Source: Candidatus Poribacteria bacterium (GTDB lineage: Bacteria; Poribacteria; WGA-4E; WGA-3G). Taken from it: DNA of 64,000 nt. The notes under the pieces were generated by a model, which worked only from the letters and a program-made list of their open reading frames with translations, was not told where the DNA came from and did no database searches. Location: positions 1 through 64,000 of the forward strand of contig PYIY01000079.1 of assembly GCA_003635195.1 (NCBI GenBank), given 5' to 3'. The position numbers and the translations under genes were made by a program. Positions 46,101-53,001 of the stretch are shown here, piece by piece; positions within the stretch are counted from its first letter, which is position 1; each line of letters begins with the position of its first letter.

Positions 46101-48994
46101 TGATGCGGTTTTGGGAGTTCCAAGATGCGTTGGAAGTAAGGTTGCGCGCGTTCTGGCTCGTTCATGCCGACCAATACAGCACCGAGTTGATAGAGCGCAA
46201 TAGAAGCATCCGCGCCCGTTATCTTTTCTGCTGCGCGATCCAAAACAGAAATCGCTTCATCCAGCATGCCGTGCCGGATCAGTAAGCTCGCGAGCTTGAC
46301 CTCTGCTTCAAGCGTCTGGTTTTTGGCATGGAGCAGTTTCGTCCAGACCTGAATCGCCTCCTGTTCACGCCCGACCTCAAATAACAATTTGCCAAGTTGT
46401 TGTTGATGGAATGGATCGGGATGTGCTTTTACAAGCCGCTGTTGGTAACTGATCGCGTCTTGTGTGTTCCCAAGGTCTATGCTAATATCCACAAGTTGGG
46501 TCAGCAAGTCAGAGTTTTCGCGTTCTCTGTCTAATGCACGGGCGAGTTGGAAACGCGCACTCGGTAGATCACCCTCTATCCGGTGGAGTTCAGCGAGTGC
46601 TATGACGGGTCCGACACTGGATGTGTTGGATTTCGAGAGCTGCTTCAGTTTTTCCTCAAACTCTCCACGCCGTCCTAAGTCATAATATGCCTCGGAGAGC
46701 GGTTTCACGAAAGCGAGTTTATCGCTAACAGTGTCGCTCAATTCCCAGCACCGCCAATACTGCGCGAGTGCCTGCCGAGGTTTCCCGGCAAGTTTGTAGG
46801 TCGCTGCCAATTCCGAACGAATATCAATGGCTTCCGGACGCAGGCGAAGTGCCTGTTTGAGACTGTCTATGGCACTGTCATAATGCCCGGACTGTTTGGC
46901 GATTGCTGCGAGCATCTGGTGGCCTTCGGGATTGCGCGGACTGTGCGCGATCGCCTGTTTCGCTGCCGCTGTCGCTGCATCAAAATCCATCACTTTTAGA
47001 TAGGAACGCGCGATGTTCTCGTAGTATTCGCGCGCGTTCGCACTATCAATTTCAGTGAGGTGCTTATAGACGGTATTTGCATCCTCTCGCCTACTCTGCC
47101 TTATATAAACCTCCGCGAGCCACCGATTGATCACCACATCGTCGGGTTGCTGTGTTTTCGCCTTCAAGAGGACTTCAAGCGCGTAAGTAATGTTGCCCAA
47201 CTTGAGGTACATCTTGGCAAGCCGTTTCTGTTTCGCGAAGATATCGGTATTAGAGAGTCCCGACTTTTCCAGTTCTGCCTCCAGCACTTCAATTTTCTCA
47301 ACAAGTGTTCCCTGTCGTCGGTAGAGTTCAATCCGCTGGTTGTCCATCTCCTCGGCGAAAAACGCGTTCGGTGCAACTTTTGCAGCTTCCGTGTATTCGG
47401 TCAACGCTGCGTCGTAATCCTCGTTTTTCATGAGCAGCTTCGCCAACGCTTCACGATAACGATAGGCATCAGGCATCAATTCAACAGCCTTTCGACTTGC
47501 ATCGATCGCTTCGGTGTGGAAATTCTTTGTGTCGAGGAGTTGTGCCAACCGATCGTAATTCTCAGCGATTCCTTTCTCAACAGCAACCATCATGTTCCAT
47601 GTCTCAAGTGCCTTTTCACGGTTGCCTTGACGGAAGTAAAATTCGCCGAAATACTCAATGTAGTCGAGGTTGCTCGGCGCGAGCGCAAGTGATTTTTGAT
47701 AGGCTGCCGCGGTGTCTTCCATCCATTCATTGCTGGCATAAATTTCGGCGAGGATAAGATAGGTCCCCGCATTCTCCGGGTCGCGGTCAATCATCCGCTG
47801 ATACGTTGCCCGTGCTTTGTTTTCGTCTTTTAGTTGCAAATACAACTCCGCCAGTTCACGGTAGATACCGAAATCATCAGGGTTTTCTTCGCTTAAGGAT
47901 TCATAAGCCGCCGCAGCGTCTTCAAATCTTTCGGCATTCCGAAATACTGCGATGAGATTCAAACGTAGGTTCGCATCGGTCGGAGCGAGTTCCACTGCCT
48001 TCTGATATGTTGTGATCCCTTCGTCGAGTTGTTGGTTCTCGATATAGGTTGAAGCGAGCAAGCCGAGAAGTTCAGGTTCGTTTGGAGTGGTCTCAAGCTT
48101 CTTCTGATAGTATTCGATTAAGCCTTCCCAATTTCCATCTGCAGCATAAATCCCGATGATCCGGTATTGGAGGTCTTTACGGAGCCAGTTGCCGGGTGCT
48201 GTCAACGCCAGGGCAGTATCGTAAATTTGGATGGCGGTTTCATAGTCGCCTTTTGCCTCGTGGATATTGCCAATTTCGCGCCGACTCAGGCACACGCGAT
48301 ACGGATCATCGGCTTTAAACTGAATGATTGCTTTGTGCTGCGCGATTGCCTGTTCGTAGAGTTCCTGCTCACGGAACAGATCCGCAAGTTCAATGCGTGC
48401 GAAGATATTCTCTGGGTCGAGTTCAGCGATCTTTGTCCATGCTGTGATGGCTTCATCAACACGATCTCGTCGGAAATATGCTCTGCCAAGGGCTTTGTAG
48501 ATAGCAGTAAGATCTTCGGGAGTGGCGGTTTGCGTCTCTTCTGCAAATGTTGCTGCCTGTTTCAACGCGGTGATGGCGTTTTCATACTGTAGCAGTATCG
48601 CATATGCTTGTCCGAGCGCAAAGTGTGGATAGTAATTGTCCGGTGAAAGTTCAACGGCGCGTTGATAGGCTTTGACAGCCTCGGCATCTCTCCCAAGGCG
48701 TTTATAGATGTGTCCCAAGATAAGTTGCGGGTTCGCATTATCCGGTTTTGCTTGTGCTTCTGCTTGATAATCGGCAATCATCGCGTCTAAGCCGCTACCT
48801 TCGAGATAAAACTGGTAGAGCCGGTCGAATGTGCTTCCCTCTTTCGGCTTACGGTTCAACATAAGTTTATAGCGTTCGATGATTTTGGCATCGTTCGCTT
48901 CGCCTTGTGCAAGAAGCAGTGGTGAAACGGAGAGGGTAAAGAATATCAGACACAGAACGGACGCGACAACATGAGATTTCTCTCGTCCAAGCAT
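40115..48994 (-). CDS. Giant exported TPR protein with C-terminal module (TPR paralogue 4, first of the run)
   Basis: This 2959-residue protein should start at the ATG at 48994 (MLGREKSHVV), 7 nt after AAGGAGGT (49002-49009); the frame is open 28 codons further upstream but without a ribosome-binding site, and the extra residues would hide the signal peptide (VASVLCLIFFTLSVSPLLLAQ). TPR repeats fill the protein, with the island YPSPTVYYNQTRL. A TPR unit appears duplicated at about 43795-43995, where SQTAFVLKLAEF and SQVAFVLKLTEL follow each other. The final 168 residues are the shared module (VIGPFDNTNGAGYDKAFIPEE to FYLRITDTDGNPFDDL). Sequence is closest to the LamG-bearing paralogue downstream (for example KKLETTPNEPELLGLLA in both), so the four genes fall into two pairs. 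Exported scaffold, partners unknown. Confidence 0.9.
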   Translation of the reverse strand: MLGREKSHVVASVLCLIFFTLSVSPLLLAQGEANDAKIIERYKLMLNRKPKEGSTFDRLYQFYLEGSGLDAMIADYQAEAQAKPDNANPQLILGHIYKRLGRDAEAVKAYQRAVELSPDNYYPHFALGQAYAILLQYENAITALKQAATFAEETQTATPEDLTAIYKALGRAYFRRDRVDEAITAWTKIAELDPENIFARIELADLFREQELYEQAIAQHKAIIQFKADDPYRVCLSRREIGNIHEAKGDYETAIQIYDTALALTAPGNWLRKDLQYRIIGIYAADGNWEGLIEYYQKKLETTPNEPELLGLLASTYIENQQLDEGITTYQKAVELAPTDANLRLNLIAVFRNAERFEDAAAAYESLSEENPDDFGIYRELAELYLQLKDENKARATYQRMIDRDPENAGTYLILAEIYASNEWMEDTAAAYQKSLALAPSNLDYIEYFGEFYFRQGNREKALETWNMMVAVEKGIAENYDRLAQLLDTKNFHTEAIDASRKAVELMPDAYRYREALAKLLMKNEDYDAALTEYTEAAKVAPNAFFAEEMDNQRIELYRRQGTLVEKIEVLEAELEKSGLSNTDIFAKQKRLAKMYLKLGNITYALEVLLKAKTQQPDDVVINRWLAEVYIRQSRREDANTVYKHLTEIDSANAREYYENIARSYLKVMDFDAATAAAKQAIAHSPRNPEGHQMLAAIAKQSGHYDSAIDSLKQALRLRPEAIDIRSELAATYKLAGKPRQALAQYWRCWELSDTVSDKLAFVKPLSEAYYDLGRRGEFEEKLKQLSKSNTSSVGPVIALAELHRIEGDLPSARFQLARALDRERENSDLLTQLVDISIDLGNTQDAISYQQRLVKAHPDPFHQQQLGKLLFEVGREQEAIQVWTKLLHAKNQTLEAEVKLASLLIRHGMLDEAISVLDRAAEKITGADASIALYQLGAVLVGMNEPERAQPYFQRILELPKPHQSIQNTPGANANKFEISRSRVGDIQRKPTFMTGSMPWIPKTFEEAQAGALVQLTTFAQQHGKLSELIEQFEADVAANSTDIQALETLAQLYTLVQHSDKASQIIDRLIAASPNDPTYQSLLLKHTLEENLNYETLKKSLDNMPGLRHEARLQYVAEYAEKLYRQRKRTDARKLMSELEDVKVTDLSTGITLVNAFVLMDKTEAAEKVIAQLPKPTPKQLSQYTQPYKKLTGDYIRDGHIDKATALLWTFCERTKPDAANPRRVSTLARTSRYYYSGHTPLLSNYPSPTVYYNQTRLAHLQWAFQELWLRNQQETLYTKLQTELNAVEGRDRIYPSLALSYCYWWDEKRAEAQTVLSELQQEFPDDLTLKLITAFAAIQTGKHKTALVLLKSLAETEPRNRRQYNELTLELALHTGDTVTVRELVTKLLNSPTTAQELYHFSQKLKDAGLTQYAIAVAKRAMHLAMGQQSPNFLMELSGHLERLGRGQDAAHLAERALHFANRPDRYGRTLYYWNFQRATHLASHAKSMRAREPELVKAIENNPNSFQAHVKLAIFYENTNQIEKASAAFTAALALRPNDSMTRHRYVQMLQRSGKVSDAVPHYTILLRHNSNALGYNYRTAIDAFFQADKVDELIALAKDLILPVGQYSGKDFTQKVAQQCLSYNRPEAAVEIFEKIIAVHPSSDYVYRELADAYAALGNHEKAIQFLQDSQEADKTGLSQTAFVLKLAEFHEASGGAETAIQFLRGKLGGGDISDSQVAFVLKLTELYKASGTLAALITEYEAKLAEKPEDATLLYLIANMKLETDEIEEANRYVNQLLDNALTSASTQWLYSLAEAYENIGNHDLQLRLLASAVEKVKKANSWGLSEGYQKLGEAYAKINEKEKAQDTFRKMGALQLMRKSGRDFYDIRDLAAVYMQHKMWDDAEALFTDIINNISTRSYDREQAQERLMQIEKQRSRLKTTTELTEKTQEMNVGVQRAFAKEYMDRGEIKQAMEIYEQIIKAVPEDLESRAQLANLYSQQNLHDKAVGTWETLLETDPENAKYQDGLINSYQASGKFKDALKLAQQFIDANPEVGAHHARSAKLYKDENRIDEAIDAYEKASELTPGNAQIYEELAGLYLRQDNPTSAEKAFKEAIRYTSQDWERRNLEQQLVDIYDRQGKLEERLQQAETEGTLTPTMQKALAEHYQENGESEKAVDAYKKALDMTPQGYEREDLEATLLRVYVQFDKIDSALELYEAELLANAGSTRRSTSYSSSSGITTYYGGDEAREALIRACKDQDKLEALKTLFEGRHEKEPDNPTVLEMIAEIYRNANEHEQAAEAYQALSKVQSSPKNVRSAYYAVVALHQNQQPELAKEQLTLAETMLASSNRARDESFLGALATICWKGKMSAPAIKLVNNAVTEAQNSGNTWELEYLYEILGECCLEAKRYEEAYDAYQQLSNIARSEYKRQNAETKMDQASKDGNLYEKWIPQRLKQVQENPGDLEAHFDLAEAYEFSNKVDEAIVEYQKLSEHQPDNAQWYKKLGTLYQQRAQQRHETDMQVHAQSQLAQAAAAYESALQLEPNSYELYRSLAQIHTQGEHPLNAEDVYRRALEAPLTQSEHEAAVKAILDLYTDDGHAEKHIALLEELKSKMAKSAVLHELLGDAYTKTGDAEKAELAYVEWAEIRNREVNRSQRASDYHQFAAQLLNRNITPEVALELAKRATQHANYWDYHLTLGRAYLANDQYDAAREQFKSSLNRLNPSGGSYFDFTRMLWTRLAQAGKSAKHEKPYVEMITQLINELPDTPAIAIRGNAVLAQFYLDHQQPDKAKAYIHKTTFIPETAWSVIGPFDNTNGAGYDKAFIPEEATQFDTTLTDNGYNGQIGWTQRTDKTFDGYVDFETIFGGDLNWVAAYAWTTLTVPDERTAHIHFGSDDQAKIWLNGESIHTDSTAHSVAIDQVTIPVTLKPGKNSLLVKVCDERIFWGFYLRITDTDGNPFDDLTFNAAQAH

Positions 48995-49138
48995 AAGGAA
49001 GACCTCCTTGAAAAAACGCGCAGCATTATTCAAAAACTTAGATTTCAACGCGCGGAACTGTTTACTGCCGCATAACAACCTTTAGCGGTGAGAAAAGGGG
49101 GTTGAGTTATATTAACAAATTTCGCTTTGGTAGGAGTA

Positions 49139-49166
49139 TTAATATATCTACAATAGTGTAACACAA
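49139..49166 (-). promoter_or_regulatory. Possible sigma70 promoter before the TPR gene run
   Basis: On the minus strand TTGTGT (49161-49166) and TATTAA (49139-49144) are 16 nt apart in an AT-rich gap, about 145 nt before the start at 48994. The match is moderate and the distance long. The TPR genes might instead be read through from the WD40 gene. Confidence 0.3.
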
Positions 49167-49172
49167 TTTGAA

Positions 49173-52151
49173 TTATTGCGCAAGTCCTGTCTCTTCTAAC
49201 TGGCTGATTTTCAAATCGTCAAACGGCTCGCCGTTAGTGTCAGTAATCCGCAGGTAGAATCCCCATCCGCCGACCTCTTCGCATACTTTGACGAGGATAC
49301 TGTTTTGACCCGATTTGAACGTGACTGGGATGGTGTATTTATCAATTTCTGCTGTGAATGCTTTCGTATGCGTGAATACCTGTTTGCCATTAAGCCAGAT
49401 TTTCCCTTGGTCGTCGCTATCGAATCGGAATTGGACTTTTCGTTCATCAGGCGAAATTACAGTTGCGAACGCATAAGCAACACCCCAATTGACATCCTCT
49501 CCGAGATTGATATGGGCATTGCGTATATCGTCGGTGCTTTTTTGCCAGCGGACCTGTCTGTCTATACTTTCGTACGTTTTGGTTGTGTCAATCTGCGCTG
49601 CGTCTTCCGGGATGTAAGCGGTATTGTAACCGATCCCCCCAGCGTTATCAAATGGACCGAGGATCAGCCATGCCTCTTCGGTAATGAAGCCGGTTTTTTG
49701 AATATGCGCTGCTGCCTCCTCAGACATATCATTCTCGCGGTAGAACGCCGCCAGTGCGAGGTGGATGTTTAGGCGGACACTCAGGTTGTCAGGGACGGTA
49801 TCCATCAGTTTATGCAGCCTATCCATGTAACTTTCTTTGTCCTTGGCGGTTCTGCCGATTTGTGTGATTTGCGAGAATAACCTACGTTCAACATATCCTA
49901 ACATCGTGGTATTTGGGTCGTTTGTGAACGCTTCAACAATATTTTTCCATCTGTTCTCGAGATAGGTCTGTTCTACTGTCGAGATATAACGTGCGTTTGC
50001 CTCAGTTTCTGCTGACCGCTCGGTGAATTTCAACACTGTTTCCGAACGCTGTGCTTTGTTAGAGGCTTCCGCATTAGACTCACGGTTGTATGCGGTCGTC
50101 AGGACTTCGTCCCAATCCCACAAGAGCACTGTCCCGTCTCCACCCGCGCTCACAAGCATTTTGCCATCGGGTGAAAATGCCAATGTCTGGACCCTATTCG
50201 TGTGTCCATCAAGTGTGGTGAGTCTTTCTCCCGTTGCCAGATCCCATAACTCGATGCCACCACTTTGTATAAGTCCGATAACAAGGACGGTATCATCTGG
50301 TGAAAACAGCAGTCTGTTACCCCAGACTTCGGGACCATAGGATATTTCCTTAAAGCCAAGTTGTCTCCGATTTCCCAACAGGCGCAGCTTTTTCATACTT
50401 CCGACAGCAAGCAGCGAACCGTCTGAGGAGAATGCTACATCCATAATAGGGTCCCGATAACGATTACCCGTCGGAGGTTCTTCTGCAAAGAAGGACGTGA
50501 GTGCTTCCCCAGTTTCTGTATCCCACATCTGAACACCTCCACCCATGGTGCCACCGGCAAGTTTTCTACCGTCTGGTGAGAATTCTAAGGTTCTGATGCT
50601 GGGTCGGTGCTGTTCTTCAGGATCAGTGTTCGTATCTAAGAGGGAGATATTGAACGTTTTACCCGTCTCTGTATTCCATAGGCGAATTGTATCCGATCGT
50701 GTACCTGCTACAGTCTTTGCGTCAGGCGAAAACGTCAGGTCTGAAGCACTACCAGGAACAGACATCAATTCGCGGCCCGTGCTGACATCCGTCAAACGCA
50801 GCACAGAATCCGACCACGGTTCAGGTAAAGTACTCTCTGTGCCGAAGCTGACGAGTTTTGTCCCGTCCGACGAAAGTGCTAAATCCAGATACCAATCCCG
50901 AAACCCTATTATCTCAAGGGTCCTTTTCGTCTGAAGCGTCGTCTTTTGGAAGGTTTTCAGATTCCAGAGCGTGATTATTCCGTTGTACCCGACGCTCGCA
51001 ATCGTGGCACTGTCTTTAAGGAATGTCGCTGCTTTCAAGGATGCTATGTGTCCAGTGATACGGGTGGGTAGTGGTTCCGCTGTCTGTGTGTTCCAGAATC
51101 GGATAGTACCATCCGAACTCCCACTGGCAAGCATTTTTCCGTCGGGTGAAAACGCTAATGCCCTGATATCGCTCACGTGCCCTGTGCAAGTGCCGATCGG
51201 TTTGCCGGTCGTAGTATCGCACAATTGGACCCTTTTATCAGCACCACCGCTGGCAAGCATTTTTCCATCTGGTGAAAATGCCAACTCGGTCGGTTCATTT
51301 GTATGTCTTCGGAGCGTGATCGGTTCAGTCTTATTGGTGATATCCCATAGTTGTACCGTTGTATCTCTGTTTGCACTGGCGAGTCGCGTACCATCGGGTG
51401 AAAACGTCAAGGCGAAAACACTATTCTCATCATCTATCAGTCCGACCAGTTCATCTGGCACCTCAAGCTTTTTGACATTTTCTCTGAGCGTGGATAGTCT
51501 TTTGCCAGTCGTAGTATCCCATAATTCAATGTTCCCGTTAGGCATTCCAATCGCGATTTTATCTGACCTGAGCGCGTAGACTTCACGATGAACGTAACCG
51601 GGTCGTTTCCCCAATTTGTTGAAAGTCTGTTTCCCCGTCTCAATATCTAACCGACTTATTATGTCTCTTGATTTACGCAAACTGATGAGCGTTTTGCCAT
51701 CTTCGGAGAAGCACAATACTGCGGCAGCAGATGGCATATCGGGAAATGGGACTTCCTGACCAGTAGCAACCTCCCACAATTCGACTTTCTTGGCCCAGCG
51801 ACTCTCACCGAGATTGTAGAAGTAGTCGCCACTCCTATTGGCAAGAAAACGACCGTCGGGCGAAAAAGCAAGGGATTCACATATTCCTGCGAATAGCGAT
51901 ATTTCTTCGCCTGTTTTCACGTCGTACAGCCACACACCGATGTCTGTTCCGACCGCGAGCAGGGTGCCATCGGGTGAAAACTGGATGGCGTTAATATCTC
52001 CTTTTCCCAGACGCGCTTTCGCCGCGTTCGGCAATTCCCACTGCGGATAAGTGTCAACAATTTCATCGGTTTGTGCACTAGCAGATGGAAGTAGGCAGGC
52101 TATAAGATATAGAACACATACCACGAGGGTCTGATTTTCACGTTCAAACAT
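49173..52151 (-). CDS. Exported WD40 beta-propeller protein with C-terminal beta-sandwich module
   Basis: This 992-residue protein has a signal peptide (1-26, ending PSASAQ) and then WD40 repeats to about residue 700. Typical units are INAIQFSPDGTLLAVGTDI, LAFSPDGKMLASGGADKRVQLCDT and LAFSPDGKMLVSAGGDGTVLLWD. A helical linker follows, then the shared C-terminal module (LILGPFDNAGGIGYNTAYIPED to FYLRITDTNGEPFDDL). Its mature start, IVDTYPQWELPNAAKARLGKG, is nearly the same as the segment beginning the exported half of the sigma fusion (IVENYSQWKLPKAAKARLGKG). It is thus a full-length paralogue of the sensor half of that protein, with a signal peptide in place of sigma and membrane parts. It may compete for, or present, the same ligand. 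An AAGGA site precedes the ATG; an ACTGG repeat fills the leader. Confidence 0.88.
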   Translation of the reverse strand: MFERENQTLVVCVLYLIACLLPSASAQTDEIVDTYPQWELPNAAKARLGKGDINAIQFSPDGTLLAVGTDIGVWLYDVKTGEEISLFAGICESLAFSPDGRFLANRSGDYFYNLGESRWAKKVELWEVATGQEVPFPDMPSAAAVLCFSEDGKTLISLRKSRDIISRLDIETGKQTFNKLGKRPGYVHREVYALRSDKIAIGMPNGNIELWDTTTGKRLSTLRENVKKLEVPDELVGLIDDENSVFALTFSPDGTRLASANRDTTVQLWDITNKTEPITLRRHTNEPTELAFSPDGKMLASGGADKRVQLCDTTTGKPIGTCTGHVSDIRALAFSPDGKMLASGSSDGTIRFWNTQTAEPLPTRITGHIASLKAATFLKDSATIASVGYNGIITLWNLKTFQKTTLQTKRTLEIIGFRDWYLDLALSSDGTKLVSFGTESTLPEPWSDSVLRLTDVSTGRELMSVPGSASDLTFSPDAKTVAGTRSDTIRLWNTETGKTFNISLLDTNTDPEEQHRPSIRTLEFSPDGRKLAGGTMGGGVQMWDTETGEALTSFFAEEPPTGNRYRDPIMDVAFSSDGSLLAVGSMKKLRLLGNRRQLGFKEISYGPEVWGNRLLFSPDDTVLVIGLIQSGGIELWDLATGERLTTLDGHTNRVQTLAFSPDGKMLVSAGGDGTVLLWDWDEVLTTAYNRESNAEASNKAQRSETVLKFTERSAETEANARYISTVEQTYLENRWKNIVEAFTNDPNTTMLGYVERRLFSQITQIGRTAKDKESYMDRLHKLMDTVPDNLSVRLNIHLALAAFYRENDMSEEAAAHIQKTGFITEEAWLILGPFDNAGGIGYNTAYIPEDAAQIDTTKTYESIDRQVRWQKSTDDIRNAHINLGEDVNWGVAYAFATVISPDERKVQFRFDSDDQGKIWLNGKQVFTHTKAFTAEIDKYTIPVTFKSGQNSILVKVCEEVGGWGFYLRITDTNGEPFDDLKISQLEETGLAQ

Positions 52152-52169
52152 GTAAGATTTTCCTTATAT

Positions 52170-52255
52170 CAGTTTCCAGTTTCCAGTTTCCAGTTTCCAG
52201 AGGATCCGCAGAACCCCTCTCTAACTGGCCACTGGTTACTGGTGACTGGTAACTT
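52170..52255. repeat. ACTGG-type inverted repeat, copy 2
   Basis: The left arm is four units of CAGTTTC ending at 52200. The loop contains GGATCCGCAGAACCCCTCTCT. The right arm is AACTGGCCACTGGTTACTGG and following units to 52255. It ends 18 bp before the WD40 gene start and so forms most of its leader. Confidence 0.7.
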
Positions 52256-52287
52256 CTTCTAAACGTGCTTACCGGACAGGAGAACGA

Positions 52288-52306
52288 GCAATGGCACCGC
52301 CATTGC
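52288..52306. repeat. Short perfect hairpin after the 52332-52814 gene
   Basis: GCAATGGC (52288-52295) pairs with GCCATTGC (52299-52306) around ACC, 26 bp past the stop codon on the minus strand. No T run follows, so it is at most a weak or factor-assisted terminator or an mRNA-stabilising stem. Confidence 0.4.
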
Positions 52307-52331
52307 GTTAGCATCCACAGCCTCAGCAGCC

Positions 52332-52814
52332 TCAGCCGCCCGATGTCTGCACCGGTTCGGTGGTATCTGGCTCAGGGGGTGCTACTGTGCTATCAAGGTC
52401 TCCATAGCAGAGCGCGAAACCGCCCTTACCGAACCACGATCCCAGCGTCAAGCGGAAATTATCAATGTCGCTGTGGGACAAAAAACCTGTCCGCTTGGTC
52501 TGATCGTGCCGCGCAACAAAATAGTGGCGGCCACGCCAGCGCAGTTCACCGTTCATTGAAATGCGATAGGCGGTGTTCGGAATAGGATCCGTATCGTTGG
52601 GATTGACATACTCAAGCGGTATCTTAAGGGCCTCGATGAAATCCTCCAACGAGCCACCTTCTCGGTAATAGGCGAGGATGTCGTTCCAATCTGCAAGCCG
52701 GACCCCTACGCCTAATGTTTCCTTACACGCTGCTTTGAGGTCGCCTGTCTCGTCCAAATCGTGCGCAAGGACGTGAAAGTTTTTGTAACTCGCTGCAATT
52801 TGTTTTTTTGGCAT
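52332..52814 (-). CDS. Small protein of unknown function under an ECF-type promoter
   Basis: This 160-residue protein has no signal peptide or membrane helix, so it is probably cytoplasmic. I do not recognise the family. The N-terminal half is mixed helical (YKNFHVLAHDLDETGDLKAACKETLG, then LADWNDILAYYREGGSLEDFIEAL). The C-terminal half is beta-rich with aromatic residues (YRISMNGELRWRGRHYFVARHD, then NFRLTLGSWFGKGGFAL). The tail is Pro/Thr-rich (APPEPDTTEPVQTSGG). The ATG at 52814 follows AAGGAG closely. The gene lies directly downstream of the sigma-WD40 gene and has its own promoter of the same type, so it is a candidate direct target or partner of that sigma factor. Confidence 0.65.
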   Translation of the reverse strand: MPKKQIAASYKNFHVLAHDLDETGDLKAACKETLGVGVRLADWNDILAYYREGGSLEDFIEALKIPLEYVNPNDTDPIPNTAYRISMNGELRWRGRHYFVARHDQTKRTGFLSHSDIDNFRLTLGSWFGKGGFALCYGDLDSTVAPPEPDTTEPVQTSGG

Positions 52815-52837
52815 TGGTGAAACTCCTTATAGTTAGT

Positions 52838-52865
52838 GACGCGTAATCTGTGCGAAAAAGGTGCA
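52838..52865 (-). promoter_or_regulatory. ECF-type promoter for the 52332-52814 gene
   Basis: On the minus strand TGCACC (52860-52865), 18 nt, CGTC (52838-52841), followed by ACTAACTATAAGGAG into the ribosome-binding site. The -10 box ends 23 nt before the ATG, so the transcript would have a very short leader. The AATAATGCACC context is identical to that of the site at 15721-15748. Confidence 0.65.
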
Positions 52866-53001
52866 TTATTTTTTATGCACTCGGATTTACAAGTTGAAAC
52901 CCGCGTAACACTAAAAAATTCAGAAATTTAAGGTTGTTAATGCGCTCAGAAATAACCCGTTCGCTGAGACTGAGGAACCGAATTGAAATCGTCCAATACC
53001 G

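Noticed and set aside
47060..47692. Plus-strand open frame of 210 codons, and similar antisense frames across the TPR genes
   Set aside because: They recur at matching positions opposite each TPR paralogue because the sense repeats recur. They lack ribosome-binding sites and domain signatures.
48995..49078. Longer N-terminus for TPR paralogue 4, starting at 49078
   Set aside because: It has no ribosome-binding site and would bury the signal peptide. The ATG at 48994 has AAGGAGGT at the right distance.
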